A stretch of 64,000 bases of DNA from an uncultured Flavobacteriaceae bacterium (GCA_905479415.1 CAJQMK010000003.1:40797-104796), one strand, 5' to 3'. Shown: positions 39,866 to 50,273, numbered from the stretch's first letter. Program-made: numbers and translations. Notes: generated by a model not told the origin, from the letters alone.

Positions 39866-42147
39866 AAAATATCTACACTTTACTTTCTATTTTAATAATA
39901 TCTCTAACTGTTTATTTAAGTTTTGATGATTTAATGCCCAGTTCGGTTAAATCAATTGAATCTACAGGGTTTTCCTTTGATAATGCCTTAAATCATTTAA
40001 AAGTAATTTCAAAGGAGCCCCATTACACTGGTTCTAAATATCATCAAGATGTTCAAAATTATATAGTAAATGAACTTAAAAAAATGGGTCTTGAAACCGA
40101 AATTCAAAATCAGGTTGTATTGAGTTCCAGAAGAGTTGGGACTAATGCTGCTAATATTATTGGTACAATTAAAGGCTCTAGGAAAGGAAAATCATTAGTT
40201 CTATTAACTCATTATGATTCAAGTGCTCATAGTTCTTTTGGAGCTAGTGATGCAGGTTCTGGAGTAGTAACAATTCTCGAGGGATTTAGGGCATTTTTAT
40301 TAAATAATAATACTCCTGTAAATGATATTCACTTGGTATTTACAGATGCAGAGGAGATGGGTTTACTTGGAGCTGAGGCTTTTGTTAAAAATCATAAACT
40401 AATTGATAATGTCGGACTTGTTTTAAATTTTGAAGCAAGGGGAAGTGGTGGACCTAGCTATATGTTAATGGAAACAAACGGAATGAATAGCAAACTCATC
40501 TCCGAATTTGCTAATGCTAACTCTAATTTTCCAGCTGCAAATTCACTTATGTATAGTATTTACAAAATGCTTCCTAATGATACTGATTTAACTGTTTTTA
40601 GAGAACAAGCAAACGTTAATGGTTTTAATTTCGCATTTATTGGTGATCATTTTGATTATCACACCTCGCTTGACAATTATGATCGTTTAGACAGAAATAC
40701 TCTTTTACATCAAGCAGATTATTTTATGTCAATGGTTAATCATTTTTCTAAAAGTGATTTATCTAATCTTGATAGTGATGTGGATTATGTGTACTCAAAT
40801 TTTCCTTTTCTTAAATTAATTTATTTTTCAAATTCATGGATTTTTCCTCTTTTAATTTTGTCAATAATATTTTTTTTCATTTTAATTTACTTAGGATTAG
40901 TATTAAATAAATTAAAATTAGAAGGAATTTTGAATGGAATTACTCCTTTCGTTACTTCATTGTTTGTTTGCATTAGTTTAACTGTAATATTATGGGATTT
41001 TATAGTTTTTTTAAATCCAGAACATTCTGATATGTTACATGGATTTACTTACAATGGGTATTTCTATATATTCGGTTTTATATTTTTGAATTTATTTTGT
41101 TTGTTATTAATTTACAGACCATTCTTTAATAAATATTCTGGTGTTAATTTAATTATTTTTCCTCTGTTGTTTTGGATTATAATCAATTTATTAATTAGTC
41201 TCTTTTTAAAAGGCGCAGCGTATTTTATAATTCCGGTTTATTTTGTTCTTTTTTCGATTTTAGCTGCTTTTGTGTTTAATCTTAAATCAAATAAATTAAT
41301 GATTGTTTGGACATGTTTAAGTATACCTTTAATTTATATGTTTGCTCCTCAGTTAAAAATGTTCCCTGTGGGGCTGGGTCTTAAAAACTTATTTATTAGT
41401 TCTGTTCTATTGATTTTAGTTTTTTCACTTTTACTACCAATTTTTTCAAATTACTCTAACAAAAAACACATGATCAGTTTGACGGGTTTAACAACTTTGC
41501 TTTTGTTCTTTATGGCTTTTATAAATAATGGATTTGATGAAGAAAATAAAAAACCAAATAGTATAGTGTATTATACTGATATTGATAAAGCAGAATCATT
41601 TTGGATGTCATACGATCAAAATTTAGATGATTTTACCAAGCAATTTTTAGGTGAAAATCCATCAACAGATGTTAAAAAATTCATTTCAAGAAGTAAATAC
41701 TCTACTTCTTACAGGTATATTAATGAAACTAATTACAGGAATATCGCTTCTTCTACTGTTGAAGTTTTAACTGATAGTGTTTATGGAAATAAGCGTAAAG
41801 TTTCTTTAAGTATAATACCTCAAAGAAAAATAAATTCTTTACAAATAATGACCAAAGATTCATTAGTTTTTGATTCTTTAGCTGTTCAAAATGTATTTCT
41901 TAAAAAAGAAAATTTTAAAATTAATTCAGGAAGAGTATTAACTTATATCCCCTCTTTTAATGACAAGAGAGTTGTTATTGACATGGTTTTTGATAATAAG
42001 CTTAATTCAGAATTTAATTTAATTGAAACCTCATTTGACCTGATGACAAATACTAATTTTAATTTTAAACCAAGATCTAAGCTAATGATGCCAATGCCAT
42101 TCGTAACAAATGATGCTATTATTCTCTCTAAAAACATATCATTATGA
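39862..42147 (+). CDS. M28 family metallopeptidase with C-terminal multi-TM region
   Basis: LLTHYDSSAHSSFGASDAGSGVVTILE, VFTDAEEMGLLGAEAF; ATGA overlap with crtY. Confidence 0.9.
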   Translation: MKNIYTLLSILIISLTVYLSFDDLMPSSVKSIESTGFSFDNALNHLKVISKEPHYTGSKYHQDVQNYIVNELKKMGLETEIQNQVVLSSRRVGTNAANIIGTIKGSRKGKSLVLLTHYDSSAHSSFGASDAGSGVVTILEGFRAFLLNNNTPVNDIHLVFTDAEEMGLLGAEAFVKNHKLIDNVGLVLNFEARGSGGPSYMLMETNGMNSKLISEFANANSNFPAANSLMYSIYKMLPNDTDLTVFREQANVNGFNFAFIGDHFDYHTSLDNYDRLDRNTLLHQADYFMSMVNHFSKSDLSNLDSDVDYVYSNFPFLKLIYFSNSWIFPLLILSIIFFFILIYLGLVLNKLKLEGILNGITPFVTSLFVCISLTVILWDFIVFLNPEHSDMLHGFTYNGYFYIFGFIFLNLFCLLLIYRPFFNKYSGVNLIIFPLLFWIIINLLISLFLKGAAYFIIPVYFVLFSILAAFVFNLKSNKLMIVWTCLSIPLIYMFAPQLKMFPVGLGLKNLFISSVLLILVFSLLLPIFSNYSNKKHMISLTGLTTLLLFFMAFINNGFDEENKKPNSIVYYTDIDKAESFWMSYDQNLDDFTKQFLGENPSTDVKKFISRSKYSTSYRYINETNYRNIASSTVEVLTDSVYGNKRKVSLSIIPQRKINSLQIMTKDSLVFDSLAVQNVFLKKENFKINSGRVLTYIPSFNDKRVVIDMVFDNKLNSEFNLIETSFDLMTNTNFNFKPRSKLMMPMPFVTNDAIILSKNISL

Positions 42148-42380
42148 AATTTAATTTAATGTTTATAATGTTTTTAATTTTTGTTTCATGTGATGATGGT
42201 GAAGATGTTTTAGGGGATTGCTATGTTTCGCCTGATCCTGATGCTGTTTGTATTGAAATATACGAGCCTGTATGCGCTTGTAATAATATAGTTTATAGTA
42301 ATTCTTGCGAGGCAAAAAAAGCTGGAAATTTATCTTGGAAATCTACAAATCTTCAAAGTGGAGAAGAGTGTAAATACTAA
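42144..42380 (+). CDS. Kazal-like protease inhibitor domain lipoprotein
   Basis: Lipobox FVSC; six further Cys in C-x9-C-x7-C-x-C-x8-C-x20-C, EPVCACNNIVYSNSCEAKKAG; ATGA overlap with M28 gene. Confidence 0.75.
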   Translation: MKFNLMFIMFLIFVSCDDGEDVLGDCYVSPDPDAVCIEIYEPVCACNNIVYSNSCEAKKAGNLSWKSTNLQSGEECKY

Positions 42381-42425
42381 AATTTATATACGTACTTTTG
42401 ACCAACTTTTTAAGAGATTTATGTA

Positions 42426-43199
42426 ATGGCAAAACTTCCTAAAGAATTTCAATTTTTAGACTTATCAGATTATGGAAGACCAGCTGGTCATTGGATTGCA
42501 AAACGTTTTCAAAACACAACTGTTACGCCTATTCATGTCACAACTATGTTTGTTATAACAGGTTTATTATCTGTTGGATTTATGATAATTGAATATTATG
42601 TGACAGCTGCTTTTTTTATTATTTTAAAATCTATTTTGGATGCTGCTGATGGTGAACTTTCAAGGTTAAAAAACACACCTTCTTATGTCGGTCGGTATTA
42701 TGATTCAATTGCTGATTTTTTACTTAATTTTTGTTTTTTGTCAACTTTCTGTTATTTATCTCAGTCTTCCATATTTCTAATGCTATTAGCTTTTATTGGA
42801 ATTCAAATGCAAGGGACAGTATTTAATTACTATTACGTTATTTTAAGACATTCTGTTAATGGAGATTCTACAAGTCGAATAATTGAAGATTGTGCTCCTA
42901 AAGCTTTTGAGGGTGAGAGTCAGAATATGGTAAATATTTTTTATAAAATTTATGATACTTTATATATATCTTTTGATAAGGTCATGTTTTACATGGACAG
43001 AAATGCTAGATATACCCCTCCGTTTCCAAAATGGTTTATGACTTTAGTGTCTATTTATGGGCTTGGTTTTCAATTACTAATTATGGCATTTATGTTAGTT
43101 TTTAAATTACATGAATTTGTGATACCATTTTTTATAATTTACTCTGTTTTTATATTTGTGTTTGTTGGGTTGAGAAAACTGATACTTAAGTCTAACTGA
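42426..43199 (+). CDS. CDP-alcohol phosphatidyltransferase family protein
   Basis: DAADGELSRLKNTPSYVGRYYDSIADF, close to the DGxxAR(x)8Gx3Dx3D signature; multi-TM. Confidence 0.85.
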   Translation: MAKLPKEFQFLDLSDYGRPAGHWIAKRFQNTTVTPIHVTTMFVITGLLSVGFMIIEYYVTAAFFIILKSILDAADGELSRLKNTPSYVGRYYDSIADFLLNFCFLSTFCYLSQSSIFLMLLAFIGIQMQGTVFNYYYVILRHSVNGDSTSRIIEDCAPKAFEGESQNMVNIFYKIYDTLYISFDKVMFYMDRNARYTPPFPKWFMTLVSIYGLGFQLLIMAFMLVFKLHEFVIPFFIIYSVFIFVFVGLRKLILKSN

Positions 43200-43214
43200 G
43201 ATTAAAAAAAATAA

Positions 43215-44435
43215 ATGAAAAATATTATTTCTTCTTTTACTTTACCTAATGGATCTGTTTTAAAAAATAGAATTGCTAAATCTGCAATGAGTGAAAATTT
43301 TGGAACACGAAACCATGCCCCAAGTAAGGGTTTAATAAATACTTATAAAGTATGGGCTAAAGGAAATCCAGGATTATTAATAACCGGAAATATTATGGTA
43401 GATTCTATGGCCCTTGGTGAAGCGCGTAACGTGGTAGTTGAAGATTATAAGGATTTTGAATTGTTGAAAGAATGGGCTAAATCAGTCGAAGGAACAGATG
43501 TGCACCTTTGGCCACAAATAAATCATCCGGGAAGGCAGGCTTTTGCAGCAATTAACAGAGAAATAGTAGGACCATCTGCTGTGCCTTTAAAGATGGGTGG
43601 TGCTTCCAAAATGTTTAAAACACCAAAAGCATTAACAGAAGAAGCAATCTGGGACATTATAAAACGTTTTGGAACTACTGCTAGAATAATGAAAGAGGCT
43701 GGATTTACAGGCTGCCAAATTCATGGTGCCCATGGATACTTGGTTAGTCAGTTTTTATCATCTATTAGTAATGTTAGAACTGATCAGTGGGGTGGTTCAC
43801 TTACTAATAGGGCACGTTTTGTATTAGAAATTTACCGTGAAATTCGACGACAAGTTGGTTCGGATTACCCAATAGGAATTAAGATTAATTCTGCAGATTT
43901 TCAGCGAGGTGGATTTACTGAAAAAGAATCGATGGAAGTGATTCGACTATTAGGGAATGAAGGAATTGATTTGATTGAAATTTCTGGCGGAACTTATGAA
44001 AAACCAGCTATGGTTCAGGGAATTCAAAAGCAAAGTACAGTGTCGCGTGAAGCTTATTTTCTAGATTACATAGAAAAAGCTCGAAAATTAATAAAGACAC
44101 CTTTGTTGTTGACCGGAGGATTCCGTACGGTTAAGGTAATGGAAAAAGCTTTAGAAGATGGTAGTTTAGATGTTATTGGCTTAGCAAGACCATTTTGTCT
44201 GTATCCATATTTAGCTAATCAAATTTTTGATGGCTCTGTAAAGCAATTTGATACTCCAACCCCTAAAATTGGCATTAAGTTTTTAGATAAACTTGGTGGG
44301 GTAGAATTACCTTGGTATGAACTTCAAATTCAACGTATAGGAAATGGTAAATCTCCTAAAACAGATCTTTCAGGGATATTTGCCTTTTGGTTTAGTCTAA
44401 AGAGTTTATTTTTTAAATCTTTTTGGAAAAATTGA
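43215..44435 (+). CDS. NADH:flavin oxidoreductase (Old Yellow Enzyme family)
   Basis: LPNGSVLKNRIAKSAMSE, HPGRQAFA, GFTGCQIHGAHGYLVSQFLS…RTDQWGGSLTNRARF. Confidence 0.93.
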   Translation: MKNIISSFTLPNGSVLKNRIAKSAMSENFGTRNHAPSKGLINTYKVWAKGNPGLLITGNIMVDSMALGEARNVVVEDYKDFELLKEWAKSVEGTDVHLWPQINHPGRQAFAAINREIVGPSAVPLKMGGASKMFKTPKALTEEAIWDIIKRFGTTARIMKEAGFTGCQIHGAHGYLVSQFLSSISNVRTDQWGGSLTNRARFVLEIYREIRRQVGSDYPIGIKINSADFQRGGFTEKESMEVIRLLGNEGIDLIEISGGTYEKPAMVQGIQKQSTVSREAYFLDYIEKARKLIKTPLLLTGGFRTVKVMEKALEDGSLDVIGLARPFCLYPYLANQIFDGSVKQFDTPTPKIGIKFLDKLGGVELPWYELQIQRIGNGKSPKTDLSGIFAFWFSLKSLFFKSFWKN

Positions 44436-44469
44436 TAAGACTTTCAATTAACAACTTAGGTAATTATAA

Positions 44470-44505
44470 ATTAAAAACCCTTGTAAATCAATGACTTACA
44501 AGGGT
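44470..44505 (-). terminator. intrinsic terminator of tmRNA
   Basis: Inverted repeat acccttgtaa (44477-44486)/ttacaagggt (44496-44505) with T-tract on the minus strand. Confidence 0.8.
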
Positions 44506-44510
44506 ATTTG

Positions 44511-44905
44511 TGGAGTCGGAGGGAATCGAACCCTCGTCCAAACAAGCGATAAAAAAGCTTTCTACAGATTTAGTTTTCACTTGATTTTCGATAATATTCT
44601 GACTGAAAACTGCCCAAATAAAACTTATCTTCTTTAATTTTAAAATTCTATCGAAGTTCTAGAATTTCTATGTTGACTTTGATGGTGTCTCAACATGAAT
44701 CGCCGTCAACAAGGGCTATTCTGAGACATCTCACTTTCCCGCCTGGCGGGACAAGGCTTTAACTTACTATAATTCAGTTATTAAGCTGCAAGAGCGTAAT
44801 TATTTTCGCCATTTAAGGTTTGGTATTATTTTATTAACGAGCGATAATCCAGCGCTCGATCTGCTTACAATTCAACCGGACCTGCTGTCAAAACCAGTCG
44901 ACCCC
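44511..44905 (-). ncRNA. ssrA: transfer-messenger RNA; tag peptide (A)GENNYALAA encoded at 44781-44810
   Basis: tRNA-like 5' GGGGUCGACUGGUUUUGACAGCAGG and 3' GACGAGGGUUCGAUUCCCUCCGACUCCA; ORF GGC GAA AAT AAT TAC GCT CTT GCA GCT TAA. Confidence 0.97.
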
Positions 44906-44935
44906 ATTATTTTCAAAGAACTAATTTTTGAAGGA

Positions 44936-44943
44936 CAAATATA
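44936..44943 (-). promoter_or_regulatory. Bacteroidetes -7 element TATATTTG upstream of tmRNA
   Basis: CAAATATA on + strand, 31 nt upstream of the mature 5' end. Confidence 0.55.
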
Positions 44944-44955
44944 TGTTAATTTGAT

Positions 44956-45774
44956 TTACTTGAAGGAGTTAATAGCTTTTCTGATGATCACTAATTTTTC
45001 TAGTAAACCCTCAAGCTTATTAATATTTAGCATATTAGCTCCGTCACTTTTTGCATTATGAGGATCAAAATGAGTTTCAATAAAGATTCCATCTGCACCT
45101 GTTGCTATACCAGCTTTAGCAATTGTTTCAATCATATCAGGTCTCCCTCCTGTAACTCCAGAAGATTGATTAGGTTGTTGAAGAGAATGAGTAACATCAA
45201 GTATAACCGGAGCGAATTCTTTCATTGTGCGAATTCCTCTAAAATCAACAATTAAATCCTGATACCCAAACATGTTTCCTCTTTCGGTAATTAAGGTATT
45301 ATTATTTCCAGAATCTTTTATTTTTTTTACTGCATGAGACATGCTTTCAGGACTCATAAATTGCCCTTTTTTTAAACTTATATGCTTTCCTGTTTTAGCT
45401 GCAGCTACTAATAAGTCTGTTTGTCTTACTAAAAATGCAGGTATTTGAAGAATGTCTACGTATTTTGCAGCAAATTCTGCATCTTTAATTTCGTGAATAT
45501 CTGTTATTGTTGGCACATTAAATTTTTCACCAACTTTTTTTAAAATTCCCAATGCTTTTTCATCTCCAATCCCTGTAAAACTATCAATTCTACTTCTGTT
45601 AGCTTTTTTAAAACTACCTTTAAAAATAAAAGGAATTTCCAATCTGTTAGTAATTTTAAATATTCTCTCAGCAATTTCTAAAGCCATTTCTTCTCCTTCA
45701 ATTGCACAAGGTCCTGCAATTAGAAAAAAATTATTAGAACCAGTATTCTTAATGTTTGGAATATTATCTATCAT
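44956..45774 (-). CDS. kdsA: 3-deoxy-8-phosphooctulonate synthase
   Basis: FLIAGPCAIEGEEMALE, FKGSFKKANRSRIDSFTGIGDEKAL, DVTHSLQQPNQSSGVTGGRPDMIE. Confidence 0.95.
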   Translation of the reverse strand: MIDNIPNIKNTGSNNFFLIAGPCAIEGEEMALEIAERIFKITNRLEIPFIFKGSFKKANRSRIDSFTGIGDEKALGILKKVGEKFNVPTITDIHEIKDAEFAAKYVDILQIPAFLVRQTDLLVAAAKTGKHISLKKGQFMSPESMSHAVKKIKDSGNNNTLITERGNMFGYQDLIVDFRGIRTMKEFAPVILDVTHSLQQPNQSSGVTGGRPDMIETIAKAGIATGADGIFIETHFDPHNAKSDGANMLNINKLEGLLEKLVIIRKAINSFK

Positions 45775-45854
45775 TTTAGAAATTAAATTTATGCTAAATT
45801 AAATAATATTCTGTAGTTCTATGGTTTTGATGCAATTAGTATGTAAAAAGACAT

Positions 45855-45862
45855 TACATTTG
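45855..45862 (+). promoter_or_regulatory. Bacteroidetes -7 element TACATTTG upstream of typA
   Basis: TAnnTTTG match 22 nt before the ATG. Confidence 0.55.
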
Positions 45863-45884
45863 CGCGAAATTATAGAATGTACAG

Positions 45885-47657
45885 ATGCAATCAATAAGAA
45901 ACATCGCAATTATAGCGCACGTTGACCACGGAAAAACAACTTTAGTTGATAAAATTATAGATCAAGCGAAAATTTTAGACGATCGAAAAGAACGTAAAGA
46001 ATTGTTGTTAGATAATAATGACTTGGAACGTGAAAGAGGAATTACTATTCTTTCAAAGAATGTTTCTGTAAATTATAAAGATGTAAAAATTAATGTAATT
46101 GATACACCTGGTCACGCTGATTTTGGTGGTGAAGTAGAGCGAGTTTTAAAAATGGCTGATGGTGTTTTATTGTTGGTTGATGCTTTTGAAGGGCCGATGC
46201 CGCAAACTCGTTTTGTGCTTGGAAAAGCTTTAGAATTAGGATTAACTCCAATTGTAGTAGTAAATAAAGTGGATAAAGAAAACTGTACACCAGATCTAGT
46301 ACATGAAAAAGTATTTGATTTGATGTTTGCGTTAGACGCAACAGAAGATCAGTTGAATTTTGCAACTATTTATGGTTCTGCTAAAAACGGATGGATGTCA
46401 ACTGATTGGCAAGATCCAAAAGAAAATATTATTGATTTATTAGATGCTGTAATTGAGTCTATCCCAGAAGCTCCTTACAGAGAAGGTTCGCCTCAAATGC
46501 AAATCACATCTTTAGATTTTTCTTCATTTACTGGAAGACTTGCTATTGGACGTGTTTTTAGAGGTGACTTAGAAGAGAATAAAGATTACATGTTGTGTAA
46601 AGCTGATGGTTCTACTAAAAAAGTAAGAATTAAAGAACTGCATGTTTTTGAGGGAATGGGAAAGGCTAAAGTCTCTAAAGTAAGAAGTGGAGATATTTGC
46701 TCTATAACAGGACTAGAAGGATTTGAAATTGGCGATACTATTGCAGATATTGAAAATCCTGAAGCGTTACCTAGAATTGAAGTAGATCAACCCACAATGA
46801 GTATGTTGTTTACAATCAATAATTCTCCGTTTTTTGGCAAAGAAGGTAAGTATGTGACTTCTCGTCATTTACGTGATAGATTGTTTAAGGAAATGGAAAA
46901 AAACTTAGCTCTTCGTGTTGATACAACTGATAGTGAAGATAAGTTTAATGTTTTTGGTCGTGGAGTTTTACACTTGTCTGTACTTATTGAGACAATGCGA
47001 AGAGAGGGTTATGAATTACAAGTTGGGAGGCCTCAGGTAATCATAAAAGAAATTAATGGAGTTAAATCTGAGCCATATGAAACTCTATCTATTGATGTTC
47101 CTGAAGAAAGTGCTTCTAAAGCAATTAATTTAGTTTCTTTACGTAAAGGAGATTTATTGGTAATGGAACCTAAAGGAGATTTACAACATTTAGAGTTTAC
47201 AATTCCGTCAAGAGGATTAATAGGATTACGTAACAGAATTTTAACTGCAACAGCAGGTACAGCAATTATTAATCATAGGTTTAGTGAATATGGTCCTTTT
47301 AAGGGTGAATTTTCAGAGGATATTAAAGGTGCTATTGTTTCTTCTGCAGCTGGAAAAGCGACAGCTTATGCCATAGATAGACTTCAAGACAGAGGACGTT
47401 TTTTTATAGATATTAATGAAGAAATTTATATTGGTCAAGTTGTTGGAGAAAACAGTAAAGATACAGATATGGGTGTCAATTTAATTAAAGGAAAACAATT
47501 GACTAATATGCGTAAATCTGGAACTGATGATGCCATGAAAATTGCTCCTAAAGTCGATTTTTCTTTAGAGGAATGTATGGAGTATATTAAAGTAGATGAA
47601 TATTTAGAAGTTACTCCAGCTAGTTTGCGTATGAGAAAAATCACTTTTAGACCATAA
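45885..47657 (+). CDS. typA: translational GTPase TypA/BipA
   Basis: RNIAIIAHVDHGKTTLVDKI, RERGITILSKN, DTPGHADFGGEVERVL, VVNKVDK. Confidence 0.97.
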   Translation: MQSIRNIAIIAHVDHGKTTLVDKIIDQAKILDDRKERKELLLDNNDLERERGITILSKNVSVNYKDVKINVIDTPGHADFGGEVERVLKMADGVLLLVDAFEGPMPQTRFVLGKALELGLTPIVVVNKVDKENCTPDLVHEKVFDLMFALDATEDQLNFATIYGSAKNGWMSTDWQDPKENIIDLLDAVIESIPEAPYREGSPQMQITSLDFSSFTGRLAIGRVFRGDLEENKDYMLCKADGSTKKVRIKELHVFEGMGKAKVSKVRSGDICSITGLEGFEIGDTIADIENPEALPRIEVDQPTMSMLFTINNSPFFGKEGKYVTSRHLRDRLFKEMEKNLALRVDTTDSEDKFNVFGRGVLHLSVLIETMRREGYELQVGRPQVIIKEINGVKSEPYETLSIDVPEESASKAINLVSLRKGDLLVMEPKGDLQHLEFTIPSRGLIGLRNRILTATAGTAIINHRFSEYGPFKGEFSEDIKGAIVSSAAGKATAYAIDRLQDRGRFFIDINEEIYIGQVVGENSKDTDMGVNLIKGKQLTNMRKSGTDDAMKIAPKVDFSLEECMEYIKVDEYLEVTPASLRMRKITFRP

Positions 47658-47665
47658 AATTATTT

Positions 47666-48343
47666 TTATGATTTTTTAGAAAGCTCAAAAAACCTTTCTT
47701 TTTCAATTCTTATTGTTTTTTCTGGAAATTTTGATATTATATCATAATCGTGTGTTGCGATTAAAATAGTTGTTCCACTATTATTAATTTCTTTAATTAA
47801 ATTCATTATTTCTGAACTTGTAGCAGGATCAAGATTTCCTGTCGGTTCATCCGCTAAAATTATCTCAGGATTATTTAATAGTGCTCTTGAAATTGCAACT
47901 CTTTGTTGTTCTCCGCCTGAAAGTTCAAATGGATATTTTTCAATTACATGATCAAGCTTAACTTTATCAAGAACTTCAATTATTCTAGAATTTATTTTTT
48001 TTGAATCTTTCCATTCTGTTGCTCTTAGAACAAATTCAAGATTTTTTTTTATTGTTATGTTAGGAAGCAGTTTGAAATCTTGAAAAACAATACCAAGTTT
48101 TCTTCTCAATAAAGGAATTTCCTTGTCTTTTATTTTAATTAAATTTGTGTCTAAAATTTTAGCCTCTCCTTCCTTAATTATAATATCCCCGTAAAGAATT
48201 CTTAACAAGCTGCTTTTACCTACTCCAGTTTTACCTATAAAATATATAAACTCTCCTTTTTCAACACTTAAATTAATATTTGTTAGAATTGGAGTATTGT
48301 TTTGTTTAATACTAACATTTTTCAAAAATACGATTGGATTCAT
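47666..48343 (-). CDS. FtsE-like ABC transporter ATP-binding protein
   Basis: Walker A GKTGVGKS, signature LSGGEQQRVAISRALLNNP, Walker B ILADEPTGNLD. Confidence 0.88.
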   Translation of the reverse strand: MNPIVFLKNVSIKQNNTPILTNINLSVEKGEFIYFIGKTGVGKSSLLRILYGDIIIKEGEAKILDTNLIKIKDKEIPLLRRKLGIVFQDFKLLPNITIKKNLEFVLRATEWKDSKKINSRIIEVLDKVKLDHVIEKYPFELSGGEQQRVAISRALLNNPEIILADEPTGNLDPATSSEIMNLIKEINNSGTTILIATHDYDIISKFPEKTIRIEKERFFELSKKS

Positions 48344-48525
48344 CTAAAATTTTTAACAAAACCAAATTAGTAAAAGTTTCACTTTTAAATATGATTTTTA
48401 TTTTTATTAATATTTAATTACATATTTATACTGTTTTATAATTTTATTCATAAATATGTAGTTAATATCGTTAAATTTGATAATAAATTAAACTATTTAT
48501 ATCATATTTGCTTAAAATTTTTATT

Positions 48526-50190
48526 ATGTGTGGAATTGTATGTGCTTTGGATTTAAAACAATCTTCCGATTTGTTAAGATCTCAAGTTTTGGAAATGTCA
48601 AAAAAAGTTAGACATAGAGGTCCTGACTGGAACGGAATTCATTGTGGAAAAAATGTTTTATTAGCTCATGAAAGATTAGCTATTGTTGATCCTGCTTCTG
48701 GAAATCAACCAATTTATAGTGATGATAAAAATTTAATTTTAGCTGCTAACGGTGAAATTTATAATCATCAGCAATTAAGAGCTCAACTTAGTTCTGATTA
48801 TGCTTTTCAAACTAATTCGGATTGTGAAATAATCCTAGCTCTTTACAAGGAAAAAGGAGTGAATTTTATTGATGATTTGAACGGTATTTTTGGTTTTGTT
48901 CTGTACGATGAACAGAATGATGAATATTTAATTGCTCGTGATCATATGGGGATTATTCCTTTATACATGGGTTGGGACAAACATGGGACTTTTTATATTT
49001 CTTCTGAGCTTAAAGCTTTGGAGGGGATTTGTAATAAAATTGAGATTTTTCCCCCTGGACATTTTATGTCTAGCACGGATAATCAGCTAGTAAAATGGTA
49101 CGATAGAGATTGGATGAATTTTGATTCTGTAAAAGACAATAAAACAAACCTAGAGGATTTACAAACTGCTTTAGAAAATGCTGTTCACAGGCAACTTATG
49201 AGTGATGTTCCCTACGGTGTATTATTGTCAGGTGGTTTAGATTCCTCAATTACCTCTGCACTTGCTAAAAAATATTCAAAAAATAGAGTTGAGTCAAACG
49301 ATGTTAAATCTGCTTGGTACCCTCAACTTCATTCGTTTGCTGTAGGTTTGAAAGGTTCTCCCGATTTAATAGCTGCTCAAAAGGTAGCTGACCATATTGA
49401 TTCTATTCACCATGAAATAACTTTTACTGTACAAGAAGGTTTAGATGCTATTAAAGACGTTATTTATCATCTGGAAACCTATGATGTAACTACAATTAGA
49501 GCTTCTACGCCAATGTACTTGATGGCTAGAGTTATTAAATCTATGGGTATTAAAATGGTTTTATCTGGAGAGGGGGCTGATGAAATTTTTGGTGGTTATT
49601 TGTATTTTCATAAAGCACCTGATTCTAAAGAATTTCACGAGGAAACTGTAAGAAAATTAGATAAATTATATCAATACGATTGCTTAAGAGCTAATAAGTC
49701 TTTGGCAGCTTGGGGAATTGAAGGTAGAGTTCCGTTTTTAGATAAAGAATTTATTGATGTTGCAATGAGAATTAATCCAAAAGACAAGATGATTAACTCT
49801 GAAAAAATGGAAAAATGGGTTTTAAGAAAAAGTTTTGAACAGTACCTTCCTGAATCAGTAGCTTGGAGGCAAAAGGAGCAATTTAGTGATGGAGTAGGAT
49901 ACGATTGGATAGATAGTTTGAAAGATTTAGTGAATGAAAAGGTAACTGATGACATGTTTAAAAATGCAAAATTCACTTTTCCTTTCCAAACTCCAATGTC
50001 AAAAGAAGAGTATTACTACAGATCGATTTTTGAGGAACATTACCCATCAGAAACTTCTGCTACCACAGTTCCTTCAGTTCCCTCAGTTGCATGTAGTACA
50101 CCAATTGCATTAGAATGGGATAAGACATTTAAAAATCTAAATGATCCGTCTGGCAGATCAGTTTCTAACGTCCATAATGACTCTTATTAA
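48526..50190 (+). CDS. asnB: asparagine synthase B (glutamine-hydrolysing); start moved from TTG 48508 to ATG 48526
   Basis: N-terminal MCGIVCALD with catalytic Cys2; RHRGPDWNGI; LLSGGLDSSI. Confidence 0.95.
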   Translation: MCGIVCALDLKQSSDLLRSQVLEMSKKVRHRGPDWNGIHCGKNVLLAHERLAIVDPASGNQPIYSDDKNLILAANGEIYNHQQLRAQLSSDYAFQTNSDCEIILALYKEKGVNFIDDLNGIFGFVLYDEQNDEYLIARDHMGIIPLYMGWDKHGTFYISSELKALEGICNKIEIFPPGHFMSSTDNQLVKWYDRDWMNFDSVKDNKTNLEDLQTALENAVHRQLMSDVPYGVLLSGGLDSSITSALAKKYSKNRVESNDVKSAWYPQLHSFAVGLKGSPDLIAAQKVADHIDSIHHEITFTVQEGLDAIKDVIYHLETYDVTTIRASTPMYLMARVIKSMGIKMVLSGEGADEIFGGYLYFHKAPDSKEFHEETVRKLDKLYQYDCLRANKSLAAWGIEGRVPFLDKEFIDVAMRINPKDKMINSEKMEKWVLRKSFEQYLPESVAWRQKEQFSDGVGYDWIDSLKDLVNEKVTDDMFKNAKFTFPFQTPMSKEEYYYRSIFEEHYPSETSATTVPSVPSVACSTPIALEWDKTFKNLNDPSGRSVSNVHNDSY

Positions 50191-50273
50191 TTGATAATAA
50201 TTTTAAGTTAAAATTGTTGATAACTTACCCCTATTCAACTCTGATAATTAACTAATTTATTTTGTTAATTAGT

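Noticed and set aside
46090-46365. 91-aa minus-strand ORF
   Set aside because: Antisense to typA, Leu/Gln-rich artefact, no motif
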